Positions 1 through 8,022 of a stretch of DNA of 12,969 nucleotides are shown here, in pieces. The position numbers and the translations under genes were made by a program. Under the pieces are notes generated by a model. The model did not search any database. It saw only the letters and a program-made list of their open reading frames with translations, and was not told the origin of the DNA. The stretch spans positions 1-12,969 of the forward strand of contig JACQAF010000179.1 in assembly GCA_016195145.1 (NCBI GenBank). The letters are read 5' to 3'. Numbering within the stretch: the stretch's first letter is position 1; each line of letters opens with the position of its first letter. This stretch comes from Rhodospirillales bacterium. GTDB taxonomy: Bacteria > Pseudomonadota > Alphaproteobacteria > CACIAM-22H2.

Positions 1-1139
<1,139 letters not shown>

Positions 1140-1147
1140 CGACTCCA

Positions 1148-1933
1148 TCAACCCTTCCACACTGGCTTGCGTTTCTCGAGGAATGCGGCGATGCCTTCGC
1201 GCCCTTCGGCGCTGGCGCGGATACGGGCGATGCGGTCGGCGGTGTCGGCGATGATTGTCTCGTCGACCGGTCGGCGCGACACGCGATGGACAAGATTTTT
1301 ACACTCAGTCAGCGCCGCCGGACCGTTGGCGACGAGAAGGTCGCATATTCGCTCGGCCGCGACGTCAAGCCTGGCCGGCGCGACCGCAACATGAATAAGG
1401 CCGAGGCGGACGGCCTCGGCGGCGTCGAAGGATTCGGCGGTGAGGAAATAGCGGCGCGCCGCACGCTCGCCGATCGCGGCAATGACGTAGAGCGAAATCA
1501 CCGCCGGGATCAGGCCGAGTTTCGCCTCGGTGATGGCGAATTTCGCCGTGTCGGCGGCGATCGCGATGTCGCAACCGGCGATCAGCCCGCATCCGCCGGC
1601 ATAGGCCGGACCCTGAACTTTGGCAACGGTGGGCTTGGGCAGGAAATTCAACGTCCGCATGAGCTCGGCCAGCGCCTCGGCGTCGCGCCGGTTTTCCGCC
1701 TCGGAATAGCCGGCCATGCGTCGCATCCAGTTGAGGTCGGCGCCGGCCGAAAAGCTCTTGCCATTGGCCGCCAGCATGACGACGCGCACGGCCGGATCGG
1801 CCCCCAGCCGTTTCAAGGCGGCGGTCAGTTCGGCGATCAACGCGTCGTCGAAGGCGTTGTGGACCGCCGGCCGGTTGAGGGTCAGGGTGGCGACGCCGCG
1901 CGCGTCGACGGTGCAAAGCAGGGCCGATGTCAT
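1148..1933 (-). CDS. liuC: Enoyl-CoA hydratase/isomerase family protein, probable methylglutaconyl-CoA hydratase
   Basis: A crotonase-fold protein of 261 residues, a usual length for the family. It probably hydrates 3-methylglutaconyl-CoA to HMG-CoA, the step after methylcrotonyl-CoA carboxylase. Oxyanion-hole segments are visible as FSAGADLNWM (61-70) and YAGGCGLIAGCDI (111-123). The conserved ITEAKLGLIPA (134-144) carries Glu136, which matches the second catalytic glutamate of rat enoyl-CoA hydratase. The position of the first catalytic glutamate is occupied by Gly116. The ATG at 1933 lies five bases after the liuB stop, with AGGA about twelve bases upstream. The same frame is open further upstream, but there it only runs antisense-register through liuB, so the short start is right. 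The stop overlaps the upstream alternative start of liuD. Placement between the two carboxylase subunit genes is the typical Liu order and is the main support for the exact substrate. Confidence 0.92.
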   Translation of the reverse strand: MTSALLCTVDARGVATLTLNRPAVHNAFDDALIAELTAALKRLGADPAVRVVMLAANGKSFSAGADLNWMRRMAGYSEAENRRDAEALAELMRTLNFLPKPTVAKVQGPAYAGGCGLIAGCDIAIAADTAKFAITEAKLGLIPAVISLYVIAAIGERAARRYFLTAESFDAAEAVRLGLIHVAVAPARLDVAAERICDLLVANGPAALTECKNLVHRVSRRPVDETIIADTADRIARIRASAEGREGIAAFLEKRKPVWKG

Positions 1934-1938
1934 CGCGG

Positions 1939-3546
1939 CTACATCCTGAACACGCCGAAGCGGGTCTTCTCGACCGGTGCATTGAACGCCGCCGACAGGC
2001 CGAGACCGAGCACCATGCGAGTCTCGCCTGGGTCGATGATGCCGTCGTCCCACAGCCGCGCCGAAGCGTAATAGGGGTGGCCTTGCGTCTCGTACTGCGT
2101 GCGGATCGGCGCCTTGAACGCCTCTTCCTCGGCCTTCGGCCATTTTTTGCCCTGGGCCTCGATATTGTCGCGACGCACGGTGGCGAGCACGCTCGCCGCC
2201 TGCTCGCCGCCCATCACCGAGATGCGCGCATTCGGCCACATCCACAGGAAGCGCGGCCCATAGGCGCGGCCGCACATGCCGTAATTGCCGGCGCCGAAGC
2301 TGCCGCCGATAATCACGGTGAATTTCGGCACCTTGGCGCAGGCGACGGCGGTGACCATCTTGGCCCCGTCCTTGGCGATGCCGCCAGATTCGTATTTCCG
2401 GCCGACCATGAAGCCCGAAATATTCTGCAGGAAAACAAGCGGAATGCCGCGCTGCGCACACAGCTCGATGAAATGCGCCGCCTTGAGCGCCGATTCCGAA
2501 AACAGGATGCCGTTATTGGCGATGATGCCGACCGGATAGCCCCAGATATGGGCGAAACCAGTGACCACCGTCGCGCCATAAAGCTGCTTGAACTCGTCGA
2601 GCTCGCTGCCGTCGACGATGCGAGCGATCACCTCGCGCACGTCATAGGGTTTGCGTTGATCAGATGGCACGACGCCGTAAATCCCCTCGGGATCGTAAGC
2701 GGGATCGACCGGCGGGCGGAGGACAACATCCGGCCGCTTGGCGCCGTTGAGGTTACGCACGATCCGCCGGGCGATGGCCAGCGCATGCGCGTCGTCATGC
2801 GCGTAATGATCGGTTACGCCCGAGGTCCGCGAATGGACATCCGCCCCGCCCAGATCCTCGGCGCTCACCACTTCGCCAGTGGCCGCCTTCACCAAAGGCG
2901 GCCCGCCGAGAAAGATCGTGCCCTGTTTCCTGACGATGATGCTTTCGTCCGACATCGCCGGCACATAGGCGCCGCCCGCGGTGCACGAGCCCATCACCAC
3001 CGCGATCTGCGGAATGCCGGCCGCCGACATGGTCGCCTGGTTGTAGAAAATGCGGCCGAAATGGTCGCGGTCGGGGAAAACGTCGTCCTGGTTGGGCAGG
3101 TTGGCTCCGCCCGAATCGACCAGATATATGCACGGCAAACGGTTTTCGCGGGCGATATCCTGGGCGCGCAGATGCTTTTTCACCGTTGTCGGGAAATAGG
3201 TGCCGCCCTTGACCGTCGCGTCGTTGCAGACGACGACGCATTCGCGCCCCTCGATCCGGCCGATGCCGGTGATGATGCCGGCGGCGGCGATGGTGTCGCC
3301 ATACATGCCGTAGGCGGCGAACTGCGAGAGTTCGAGAAACGGCGAGCCGACATCGAGCAACAGGCGCACCCGCTCGCGCGGCAGCAGCTTGCCGCGCTTG
3401 ACGTGCTTGTCGCGCGCCGCATCGCCGCCGCCCCGCTTGATCGCCGCCAGCTTGACGCGCAGATCGGCGACCAGCGCCCGCATCGCCGCCTCGTTGTCGC
3501 GGAAATCCTTCGCCCGAGAATCGATCTCGCTCTTCAGCACCGGCAT
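1939..3546 (-). CDS. liuB: Methylcrotonyl-CoA carboxylase, carboxyltransferase (beta) subunit
   Basis: Transfers carboxylate from carboxybiotin to 3-methylcrotonyl-CoA, working with the biotin carboxylase subunit encoded just downstream. The 535-residue product has the usual length of MCC beta. An N-terminal carboxyltransferase domain carries YLVDSGGANLPNQDDVFPD (141-159) and MGSCTAGGAYVPAMSDE (185-201). The C-terminal domain carries QNISGFMVG (374-382), GGSFGAGNYGMCGRAYGPR (414-432) and WPNARISVMGGEQAA (437-451), which are characteristic of methylcrotonyl-CoA rather than propionyl-CoA carboxylases. The open frame runs upstream to 3795, but that extension lies over the rhodanese gene in another frame. 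The chosen start, MPVLKSEIDSRAKDF, fits the family and is separated by a single base from the rhodanese TGA. The stop is five bases from the liuC start, so liuB-liuC-liuD behave as one translational block. Confidence 0.96.
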   Translation of the reverse strand: MPVLKSEIDSRAKDFRDNEAAMRALVADLRVKLAAIKRGGGDAARDKHVKRGKLLPRERVRLLLDVGSPFLELSQFAAYGMYGDTIAAAGIITGIGRIEGRECVVVCNDATVKGGTYFPTTVKKHLRAQDIARENRLPCIYLVDSGGANLPNQDDVFPDRDHFGRIFYNQATMSAAGIPQIAVVMGSCTAGGAYVPAMSDESIIVRKQGTIFLGGPPLVKAATGEVVSAEDLGGADVHSRTSGVTDHYAHDDAHALAIARRIVRNLNGAKRPDVVLRPPVDPAYDPEGIYGVVPSDQRKPYDVREVIARIVDGSELDEFKQLYGATVVTGFAHIWGYPVGIIANNGILFSESALKAAHFIELCAQRGIPLVFLQNISGFMVGRKYESGGIAKDGAKMVTAVACAKVPKFTVIIGGSFGAGNYGMCGRAYGPRFLWMWPNARISVMGGEQAASVLATVRRDNIEAQGKKWPKAEEEAFKAPIRTQYETQGHPYYASARLWDDGIIDPGETRMVLGLGLSAAFNAPVEKTRFGVFRM

Positions 3547-3547
3547 G

Positions 3548-3964
3548 TCAGGCCTTGCCCCCGCCCTGTTTTTCTGGCGCAGCGGCGACCGGGCCGCCAC
3601 CCTCCTTCCAGGCGCGAAAGCCGCCAGCGATATGGCAGACCGGCTGCAACCCCATCTCGCCGACCGCGCGCGTGGCCAGTGCCGACCGCCACGCCGACTG
3701 GCAATAGAAGATGAATTTCTTGCCCGAGCCGAATACGTCCTTGTAATAGGGGCTGGTCGGGTCGATCCAGAATTCGAGCATCCCGCGCGGCGCATGGAGC
3801 GCGCCCGGAATCATCCCTTCGCGCTCTAACTCGCGGACGTCGCGGATATCGACGAACACCACGCCGGGATCGCCGTGGAGCTTCACCGCGTCGGCCACCG
3901 GCACGGTTTCGATCCGCGCCGTCGCCTCGTCGATTAGCTGCTTATGGGTTTTGGTCAACGCCAT
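3548..3964 (-). CDS. Single-domain rhodanese-like protein
   Basis: A 138-residue protein with one rhodanese domain, probably a cytoplasmic sulfurtransferase or persulfide carrier. Visible features are VVFVDIRDVRELEREGMIPGA-like domain entry (35-55), the active-site loop CQSAWRS (88-94) with the presumed catalytic Cys88 and Arg93, and the closing HIAGGFRAWKEGG (111-123). The six-residue loop is of the size found in sulfur-handling rhodaneses. No signal peptide is seen. It sits between an isomerase-like gene and liuB, with one base before liuB. Its link to leucine catabolism is positional only. The start is uncertain: a GTG at 3970 adds two residues, while ATG 3964 is ten bases behind AAGGAAGG. 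The ribosome-binding site and first codons are tandemly duplicated just upstream, giving a short upstream ORF. Confidence 0.9.
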   Translation of the reverse strand: MALTKTHKQLIDEATARIETVPVADAVKLHGDPGVVFVDIRDVRELEREGMIPGALHAPRGMLEFWIDPTSPYYKDVFGSGKKFIFYCQSAWRSALATRAVGEMGLQPVCHIAGGFRAWKEGGGPVAAAPEKQGGGKA

Positions 3965-4038
3965 CGTCACATCGCCTTCCTTGCCAGTTGCGTATGGGGT
4001 TTGGTCAACGTCATTGTCGTGATCGCCTTCCTTACCAG
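3936..4038 (-). repeat. Imperfect tandem duplication spanning the rhodanese ribosome-binding site and first codons
   Basis: Two adjoining units of about 51 bases (roughly 3937-3987 and 3988-4038) are direct repeats. Hand alignment of the best 46 columns gives 39 identities, with a single one-base gap. Each unit contains CTGG(C/T)AAGGAAGGCGAT, an ATG, and codons for M-(A/T)-L-T-K-(T/P)-H-(K/T)-Q-L. The distal copy begins inside the last codons of the isomerase gene, whose TAA lies within it. The simplest reading is a tandem duplication of the rhodanese translation-initiation region followed by drift. Confidence 0.88.
3967..4014 (-). CDS. Short upstream ORF (15 codons) made by duplication of the rhodanese start
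   Basis: The distal copy of the duplication holds an AAGGAAGG eleven bases before an ATG. That ATG opens MTLTKPHTQLARKAM and ends at TGA. The first ten residues match the rhodanese N-terminus MALTKTHKQL at seven positions. The TGA lies two bases before the rhodanese ATG, so ribosomes finishing the peptide could reinitiate on the rhodanese. Whether it is translated or matters is unknown; it may be a non-functional relic. Confidence 0.4.
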   Translation of the reverse strand: MTLTKPHTQLARKAM

Positions 4039-4634
4039 CCGCCCGAGGTCAGCCAGCGATCGACCTGTTCGAGGCGATCACAGCCCCAGAACGGCTCGCC
4101 ATCGACGATGATATAAGGCGATCCGAACGCGCCCTTTTTAATCGCGTCATCGACCTCGACCCGCAGGCGGTCCTTGACCTGCGGATCGACGAGCGCCGAC
4201 ATCACCTCCATCCGATCAATGCCGAGCCTGGCAACGATATCGGCGACGGACTCCGCCGCAGTGATATTTCGCCCCTCGCCGAAAGCGGCGTGATACGCCG
4301 CCTTGACGAACCGGCCGACCAGGTTCGGATCGCGATCGGCCAACCAGTACACGGCCCGCGACGCGGCGATCGGGGCGAAGGGGAACTGCTCCGGCATTTT
4401 GAACGGCACGCCGAACAGCCGGGCGGTGCGTGCGAAATCCCGCTTCGCATAATCGCCCTTGATCGGCGTCTCGGCCAGAAGGGGTGCACCGGTTATCTTG
4501 AACGCGACGCCAAGCAGAAACGGCCGCCAATGGACCGTCCGGTTATGGCGCTTGGCTATGTCTTCGATACGGGCCGAGGCGAGATAGCCATAGGGACTGG
4601 AAAAATCGAAATAGAAATCGATCTCAGCCGGCAT
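4032..4634 (-). CDS. DsbA-fold 2-hydroxychromene-2-carboxylate isomerase family protein
   Basis: A 200-residue thioredoxin-fold protein of the glutathione S-transferase kappa / HCCA isomerase group. The N-terminal strand and active-site turn read DFYFDFSSPYGYLA (6-19). The CxxC of DsbA is replaced by SSPY, as expected for this isomerase family, where a serine binds glutathione. The C-terminal half has GSPYIIVDGEPFWGCDRL (171-188) with the cis-proline Pro173. No signal peptide is present, so it is probably cytosolic. Family members isomerise 2-hydroxychromene-2-carboxylate in naphthalene degradation, but no aromatic-degradation genes are visible here, so the true substrate is unknown. The ATG at 4634 follows GGAGCAGGAAT directly, 21 bases after the broken acyl-CoA dehydrogenase gene. 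Its stop codon falls inside the duplicated segment in front of the rhodanese. Confidence 0.9.
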   Translation of the reverse strand: MPAEIDFYFDFSSPYGYLASARIEDIAKRHNRTVHWRPFLLGVAFKITGAPLLAETPIKGDYAKRDFARTARLFGVPFKMPEQFPFAPIAASRAVYWLADRDPNLVGRFVKAAYHAAFGEGRNITAAESVADIVARLGIDRMEVMSALVDPQVKDRLRVEVDDAIKKGAFGSPYIIVDGEPFWGCDRLEQVDRWLTSGGW

Positions 4635-4655
4635 ATTCCTGCTCCTGCATGGGGT

Positions 4656-5716
4656 TCACGCGCCCGCGATGACGCGGCTGATCACCAGCCGCTGGATGTC
4701 GCTCGTACCCTCGTATATCTGACAGACCCGGACGTCGCGGTAAATCCGCTCGACCGGAAAATCGTTGAGATAGCCATAGCCGCCGTGAATCTGGATGGCG
4801 TCGGAGCATACGCGCTCGGCCATTTCGGAGGCGAAGAGCTTAGCCATCGCCGCTTCCTTGAGGCAGGGCTCGCCGACGTCGCGCAGCCGCGCCGCATTCA
4901 GGACGAGATGCCGCGCCGCCTCGATCTGCGTCGCCATGTCGGCGAGGCGGAAAGCGACCGCCTGGTGCTCGACGATCTTCTTGCCGAACGATTCGCGCTC
5001 CTTGGCGTAGGCCAGCGCCGCCTCGTAGGCGGCGCGCGCCATGCCCAGCGCCTGGGCGGCGATGCCGACCCGCCCGCCTTCGAGATTGCCGAGCGCGATG
5101 CGGTAGCCTCCGCCCTCCTCGCCCAGCATCAGGTCGGGCGTCAGGCGCAGCTCGTCGAGCACGATCTGGCAGGTGTCCGAGCATCGCTGGCCGAGTTTGT
5201 GCTCGACCCGCGCCACCGTCCAGCCCGGTATCTTGGTCGGCACGATGAAGGCGCTGATTCCCTTCTTGCCCTGGGCCGGGTATGATTGCCGTCGCGCCGC
5301 GCCCGCGTCTTGAGGGCCGAAGCGTCCGATCCGGCCTGCGGTTCGGTGAGGCAGAACGCGCCCAGCATCTCGCCCTTGGCGAGCGGCTTCAGGAACCGTT
5401 CTTTCTGCTCGGTCGTGCCGAATCTGAGGATCGGCGCGCAGGCGACCGAGTTATGGACGCTCATGATGCCGGCGCACGCCCCGTCGCCGGCCGCGATTTC
5501 CTCGATCGCCATCGCATAGGATACATTGTCCAGCCCGCTGCCGCCCCACTCCTCGGGCACCAGCATGCCCATGAAGCCGAGCCGGCCCATTTCCCGCACC
5601 GCGTCGGCCGGAAATTCGGACGTACGATCCCGCTCGGCGGCGAAGGGCGCAAGTTTTTCGGCCGCGAAAGCGCGCGCCGTGTCGCGGATCATGATCTGAG
5701 TTTCGTTCAACTGCAT
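4656..5716 (-). pseudogene. Acyl-CoA dehydrogenase, disrupted by an out-of-frame internal deletion
   Basis: An acyl-CoA dehydrogenase split between two frames. The first frame starts at ATG 5716, eight bases behind GAAGGAG, as MQLNETQIMIRDTARAFA. It runs through the acyl-CoA/FAD segment AFCLTEPQAGSDAS (120-133) to RRDGNH (141-145) at 5282. Homology resumes in another frame at 5279 with PAQGKKGISAFIVPT and continues to IYEGTSDIQRLVISRVIAG at the end, including the catalytic-glutamate motif YEGTS. Compared with the family, about 26 residues are missing at the junction, including the FAD-contacting [FW]-I-T-[SN]-G motif. A loss near 76 bases restores both frame and the expected length of about 378 residues. 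As read, the first frame stops at 5141 after 191 residues with a nonsense tail. It could be a true pseudogene or an assembly error. If intact it would be a second, short-chain or branched-chain acyl-CoA dehydrogenase of the operon. Confidence 0.88.
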
Positions 5717-5742
5717 CGCTTACGCTCCTTCGCCCGAATCCT

Positions 5743-6252
5743 CTAGGCCCAGCCGACGCAATACGGCTCGGGTCGCATGTCGTCCGGCGCCCCGGTTCGA
5801 TCCGGCGTGGGGTGACGCTGCTTGAAGGTAAAAGCGTGAGGCGACGGCCCATGGGCGCGCAAATGGGCGAGCCGCGCCAGGGCCTCGTCCACCGTCGGCA
5901 CATGGCCAGCCGGAATCCACCACAGGACCTGATAGGCTTCGGTCGGTTTATCGAACCATTCGCGGCGACGGGCCATCACGTTCGTATGCGCCGAACGATA
6001 AACGAAACCGAACAACGCTTCGACCGACGTCCAGACCGACATATTGACCAGAAAATTGGGGTCGTCGGTCGTCTTGATGTCGGTCGCATTGCCGCTGTCG
6101 CCCTTGAGGCGCCAAACAAAGCCGTCCGACGCCTCGGCCAGCGCGTTGACGCCGTCGAGCGCCGCCATGAAATCGGCGAGTTGCGGGCTATCGCGGGGTG
6201 CCACGGCGCGCGCGACGTTGAGTTGGACGATGTGCCAGGCGGTGTCGTTCAT
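5743..6252 (-). CDS. DUF3291 domain-containing protein
   Basis: A 169-residue protein matching the DUF3291 pattern: it opens with WHIVQLNVARAVAP and has FVWRLKGDSGNA (45-56), LVNMSVWTSVEALFGFVY (68-85), SAHTNVMARRREWF (87-100) and LWWIPAGHVPTVDEALARL (109-127). The family has a ferredoxin-like fold related to small monooxygenases such as the antibiotic-biosynthesis monooxygenase group, but its reaction is not established and I do not assign one. No signal peptide or membrane segment is seen. The last 25 residues or so, after AFTF, are a loose polar tail. The ATG at 6252 has GGAGGG a few bases upstream and lies eight bases after the short-chain dehydrogenase stop, so the two are probably co-translated. 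The broken acyl-CoA dehydrogenase starts 26 bases further on. Confidence 0.85.
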   Translation of the reverse strand: MNDTAWHIVQLNVARAVAPRDSPQLADFMAALDGVNALAEASDGFVWRLKGDSGNATDIKTTDDPNFLVNMSVWTSVEALFGFVYRSAHTNVMARRREWFDKPTEAYQVLWWIPAGHVPTVDEALARLAHLRAHGPSPHAFTFKQRHPTPDRTGAPDDMRPEPYCVGWA

Positions 6253-6260
6253 AATCCCTC

Positions 6261-6941
6261 CTACCATGGAATCTCGGTGCCGTCGTAATTGCAGAACTTG
6301 CCGGAATCGACCGGCCGTAGACGCTCGATCAGTGTCCGCAAATGCCTGACCGATTCCTCGGGCGATAACGTCGCCGACGCGCCGCCCATGTCGGTTCTGA
6401 CCCATCCCGGATGGACCATCACAACGATGACGCCGCGCCCGGCCAGGTCGCGCGCCAGTCCCCGGCCAACCGAATTGAGCGCGGCCTTGCTTGAGCGATA
6501 GACATAGGCGCCGCCCGGGTGCTCGGCGATCGAAGCCATGCCCGTCGATATCACGATCATCGTCTTGCGAGCGCTGGCCGCGACCTGCTCGACGAAGGCT
6601 TCGGCCATCGCCATCGGCGCCATCAGATTGACCTGCAACGCCTCCAGCCACGCATCGTAATTCGTCTCGCCGAACCCGCCGTCGCGCGGGCCGTAGACGC
6701 CGGCGTTGCACAGCAACACGTCGATCTTCTCGTCCTTTAGATCGCGCCCGAGCCGGGCGATCCCCGGGCGGTCGGTCATGTCGCAGGGTCGAACCTCCAC
6801 CGCCCCGCCAAGCGTCGACAGCTTCGCCCCCTTCGCCACGTCGCGCACCGTGCCGATCACCCGCCACTTCGCCGCCGCGTATTGGCGGGCGAATTCGAGA
6901 CCGAGGCCGCGCCCCGCGCCGGTGACGAGGACGGTCGGCAT
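6261..6941 (-). CDS. Short-chain dehydrogenase/reductase (C-factor/sniffer-like)
   Basis: An NAD(P)-dependent Rossmann-fold oxidoreductase of 226 residues. The cofactor loop TGAGRGLG (7-14), CNAG (78-81), VNLMAP (104-109), a serine in GMASI (Ser137) and the YRSSK catalytic pair (Tyr148, Lys152) are all present, followed by HPGWVRTDMGG (177-187). The pattern resembles the C-factor/sniffer carbonyl-reductase-like subgroup. The substrate cannot be told from sequence. Context suggests an acyl-CoA-derived or carbonyl side product, but that is inference. The frame stays open to 7073 over the RidA-family gene. The start at 6941 is chosen because it begins MPTVLVTG, as the fold requires, and overlaps the previous stop by one base (TGATG). 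Confidence 0.92.
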   Translation of the reverse strand: MPTVLVTGAGRGLGLEFARQYAAAKWRVIGTVRDVAKGAKLSTLGGAVEVRPCDMTDRPGIARLGRDLKDEKIDVLLCNAGVYGPRDGGFGETNYDAWLEALQVNLMAPMAMAEAFVEQVAASARKTMIVISTGMASIAEHPGGAYVYRSSKAALNSVGRGLARDLAGRGVIVVMVHPGWVRTDMGGASATLSPEESVRHLRTLIERLRPVDSGKFCNYDGTEIPW

Positions 6942-7330
6942 CAGGGGCTTCGCCGCGCCGTGACATCGATCTCGATCTTCATACGCGGATCGATGAGGCC
7001 GCAGATAACGGCGGTCGCCGCCGGCCGGATCTCGCCGAAGGTTTCGCCGAGAACCGGGACGATCTTTTCCCAATATTCCGCCTTGGTGATGTAGTAGTGG
7101 ACCCGGACCACGTCGGACAATCCGGCGCCGGCGTCGGCCAACGCCTTTTCGATGTTGCGGAACGTCTGGCGCGTCTGGGCGACGACGTCGTCCTCGATGG
7201 TCATCTTGGCATAGTCGAAGCCGGTGGTGCCGGAAACAAACACCCAGTCGCCATCGACCACCGCGCGCGAATAGCCGGCGATTTTCTCGAAGGTCGAGCC
7301 GGAGGAGACAAGGCGGCGATCATCAATCAC
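6941..7330 (-). CDS. RidA (YjgF/YER057c/UK114) family protein lacking the catalytic arginine
   Basis: A 129-residue protein of the RidA superfamily, with GDWVFVSGTTGFDYA (27-41), a middle helix TRQTFRNIEKALADAGAGLSD (53-73), and the family end block IRPAATAVICGL followed by DPRMKIEIDVTA (114-125). Classical RidA proteins deaminate reactive enamine/imine intermediates and use an arginine at position 105 of the E. coli protein. Here the aligned residue is Ala105, so imine deaminase activity is doubtful and the function is open. The start is a GTG at 7330 with AGGGGG nine bases upstream; no in-frame ATG is suitable. It overlaps the short-chain dehydrogenase start by one base. It is the first gene behind the AT-rich insert, from which it is separated by 74 bases with no clear promoter or terminator. 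Confidence 0.9.
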   Translation of the reverse strand: MIDDRRLVSSGSTFEKIAGYSRAVVDGDWVFVSGTTGFDYAKMTIEDDVVAQTRQTFRNIEKALADAGAGLSDVVRVHYYITKAEYWEKIVPVLGETFGEIRPAATAVICGLIDPRMKIEIDVTARRSP

Positions 7331-7339
7331 GAGTACTTA

Positions 7340-7345
7340 CCCCCT
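7340..7345 (-). promoter_or_regulatory. Ribosome-binding site for the RidA-family gene
   Basis: The minus strand reads AGGGGG nine bases ahead of the GTG at 7330. It fixes this non-ATG start, as no competing in-frame ATG exists. Confidence 0.7.
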
Positions 7346-7404
7346 AATAACAACATCTATGGATGCCATACAGGCGTTATCGAACATCGGCGTTGTAGCT
7401 CCCA

Positions 7405-8022
7405 TCAAAGTACGCTTTCGTTCAGATCGTCCCAACTCAAATAGAAACCGTGTTCATCACAAAGATCGATGATTGGCGTAAGAATCTTATCTTGGAACAT
7501 TCCAATTAGCTCATTAACAGTAAAAACAACAGGTGGCTCTCGCTTAGAACTTACATAAACGATTGGCGATATGCCTCCATGACTTTGGTGGTCCACGATA
7601 TCTCTGATGGATAATTTGTGGCCTGCCAGTACAAATATCTCCAGCATGGTACGAACTATAGAAATGTCCTGATGATGAATTAATATATTTATTATTCTCG
7701 TTACACTCATTAGATTTTGTTGAGACTTGTTCTTATTTAGGATGCGAACCTCAACACTCCTAAAGCGATTCATGCCTGTCGTATTTTCGATAAATCGACG
7801 AGCGTGGATCGCAAATGCGATGAGGTCTTCAACGGCAAGATCCCGCTGTCTCTCATTAATAAGGCTACTCCCTTCAGCGGGACGTGCTGCCGCGAAGGCG
7901 GCAAGTCGCGCGCAAGACGTAATAACTTCTTCATATGCATGCCGAACTATTCGTCGAGCGCGGCGTGTAATTTTAATCGCCGGCCAGTCATCAACACCCG
8001 GAAGGTGCTCCTGCGCGACCAC
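7405..8022 (-). CDS. Hypothetical protein in an AT-rich insert within the liu operon
   Basis: A 205-residue protein that I do not recognise. It appears soluble, with no signal peptide or membrane segment. The N-terminal part is basic and probably helical (ITRRARRIVRH at 18-28, then helices to about 80). The rest looks mixed alpha/beta, with IVYVSSKREPPVVFTVNELIGMF-like strand and helix (154-176) and an acidic end around LSWDDLNES. Base composition is strikingly unlike its neighbours: hand counts give 37% G+C at 7501-7560 and 23% at 7681-7740, against 75% at 8401-8460 in liuA. Rare AT-rich codons are frequent. This points to horizontal gain. The GTG at 8022 abuts the liuA stop, and a GAGGAG nine bases upstream, inside the end of liuA, supports it. 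No transposase, recombinase, partner toxin or terminal repeat is visible beside it. Confidence 0.72.
   Translation of the reverse strand: MVAQEHLPGVDDWPAIKITRRARRIVRHAYEEVITSCARLAAFAAARPAEGSSLINERQRDLAVEDLIAFAIHARRFIENTTGMNRFRSVEVRILNKNKSQQNLMSVTRIINILIHHQDISIVRTMLEIFVLAGHKLSIRDIVDHQSHGGISPIVYVSSKREPPVVFTVNELIGMFQDKILTPIIDLCDEHGFYLSWDDLNESVL

Noticed and set aside
1148..2461. A possible fusion protein continuing the liuC frame upstream through part of liuB
   Set aside because: The extension runs through liuB in a different frame and has no crotonase-related sequence; a good start with its own spacing exists at 1933.
1927..3714. A 595-codon open frame on the plus strand, antisense to liuB and liuC
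   Set aside because: It is exactly antisense to well-conserved genes, is rich in Arg, His, Asp and Ala as expected for a GC-driven shadow frame, and shows no recognisable domain or ribosome-binding site. The same applies to the plus-strand frames at 69-1394, 4290-5285, 7804-9288 and 10198-11571.
5141..5716. Programmed frameshift in the acyl-CoA dehydrogenase
   Set aside because: About 26 conserved residues, including an FAD contact, are absent at the junction. A ribosomal slip could restore the frame but not the missing segment, and there is no slippery run at 5279-5284.
7331..7404. A promoter or terminator between the orphan gene and the RidA-family gene
   Set aside because: The 74 bases are moderately AT-rich, but I found no convincing -35/-10 pair at 16-18 bases, no hairpin with a T run and no copy of the LiuR palindrome.
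7889..7904. TGCCGC-GAAG-GCGGCA hairpin as a terminator or RNA element
   Set aside because: The stem is six pairs, lies inside the orphan coding sequence and has no following T run; short GC stems of this kind are frequent in such sequence.
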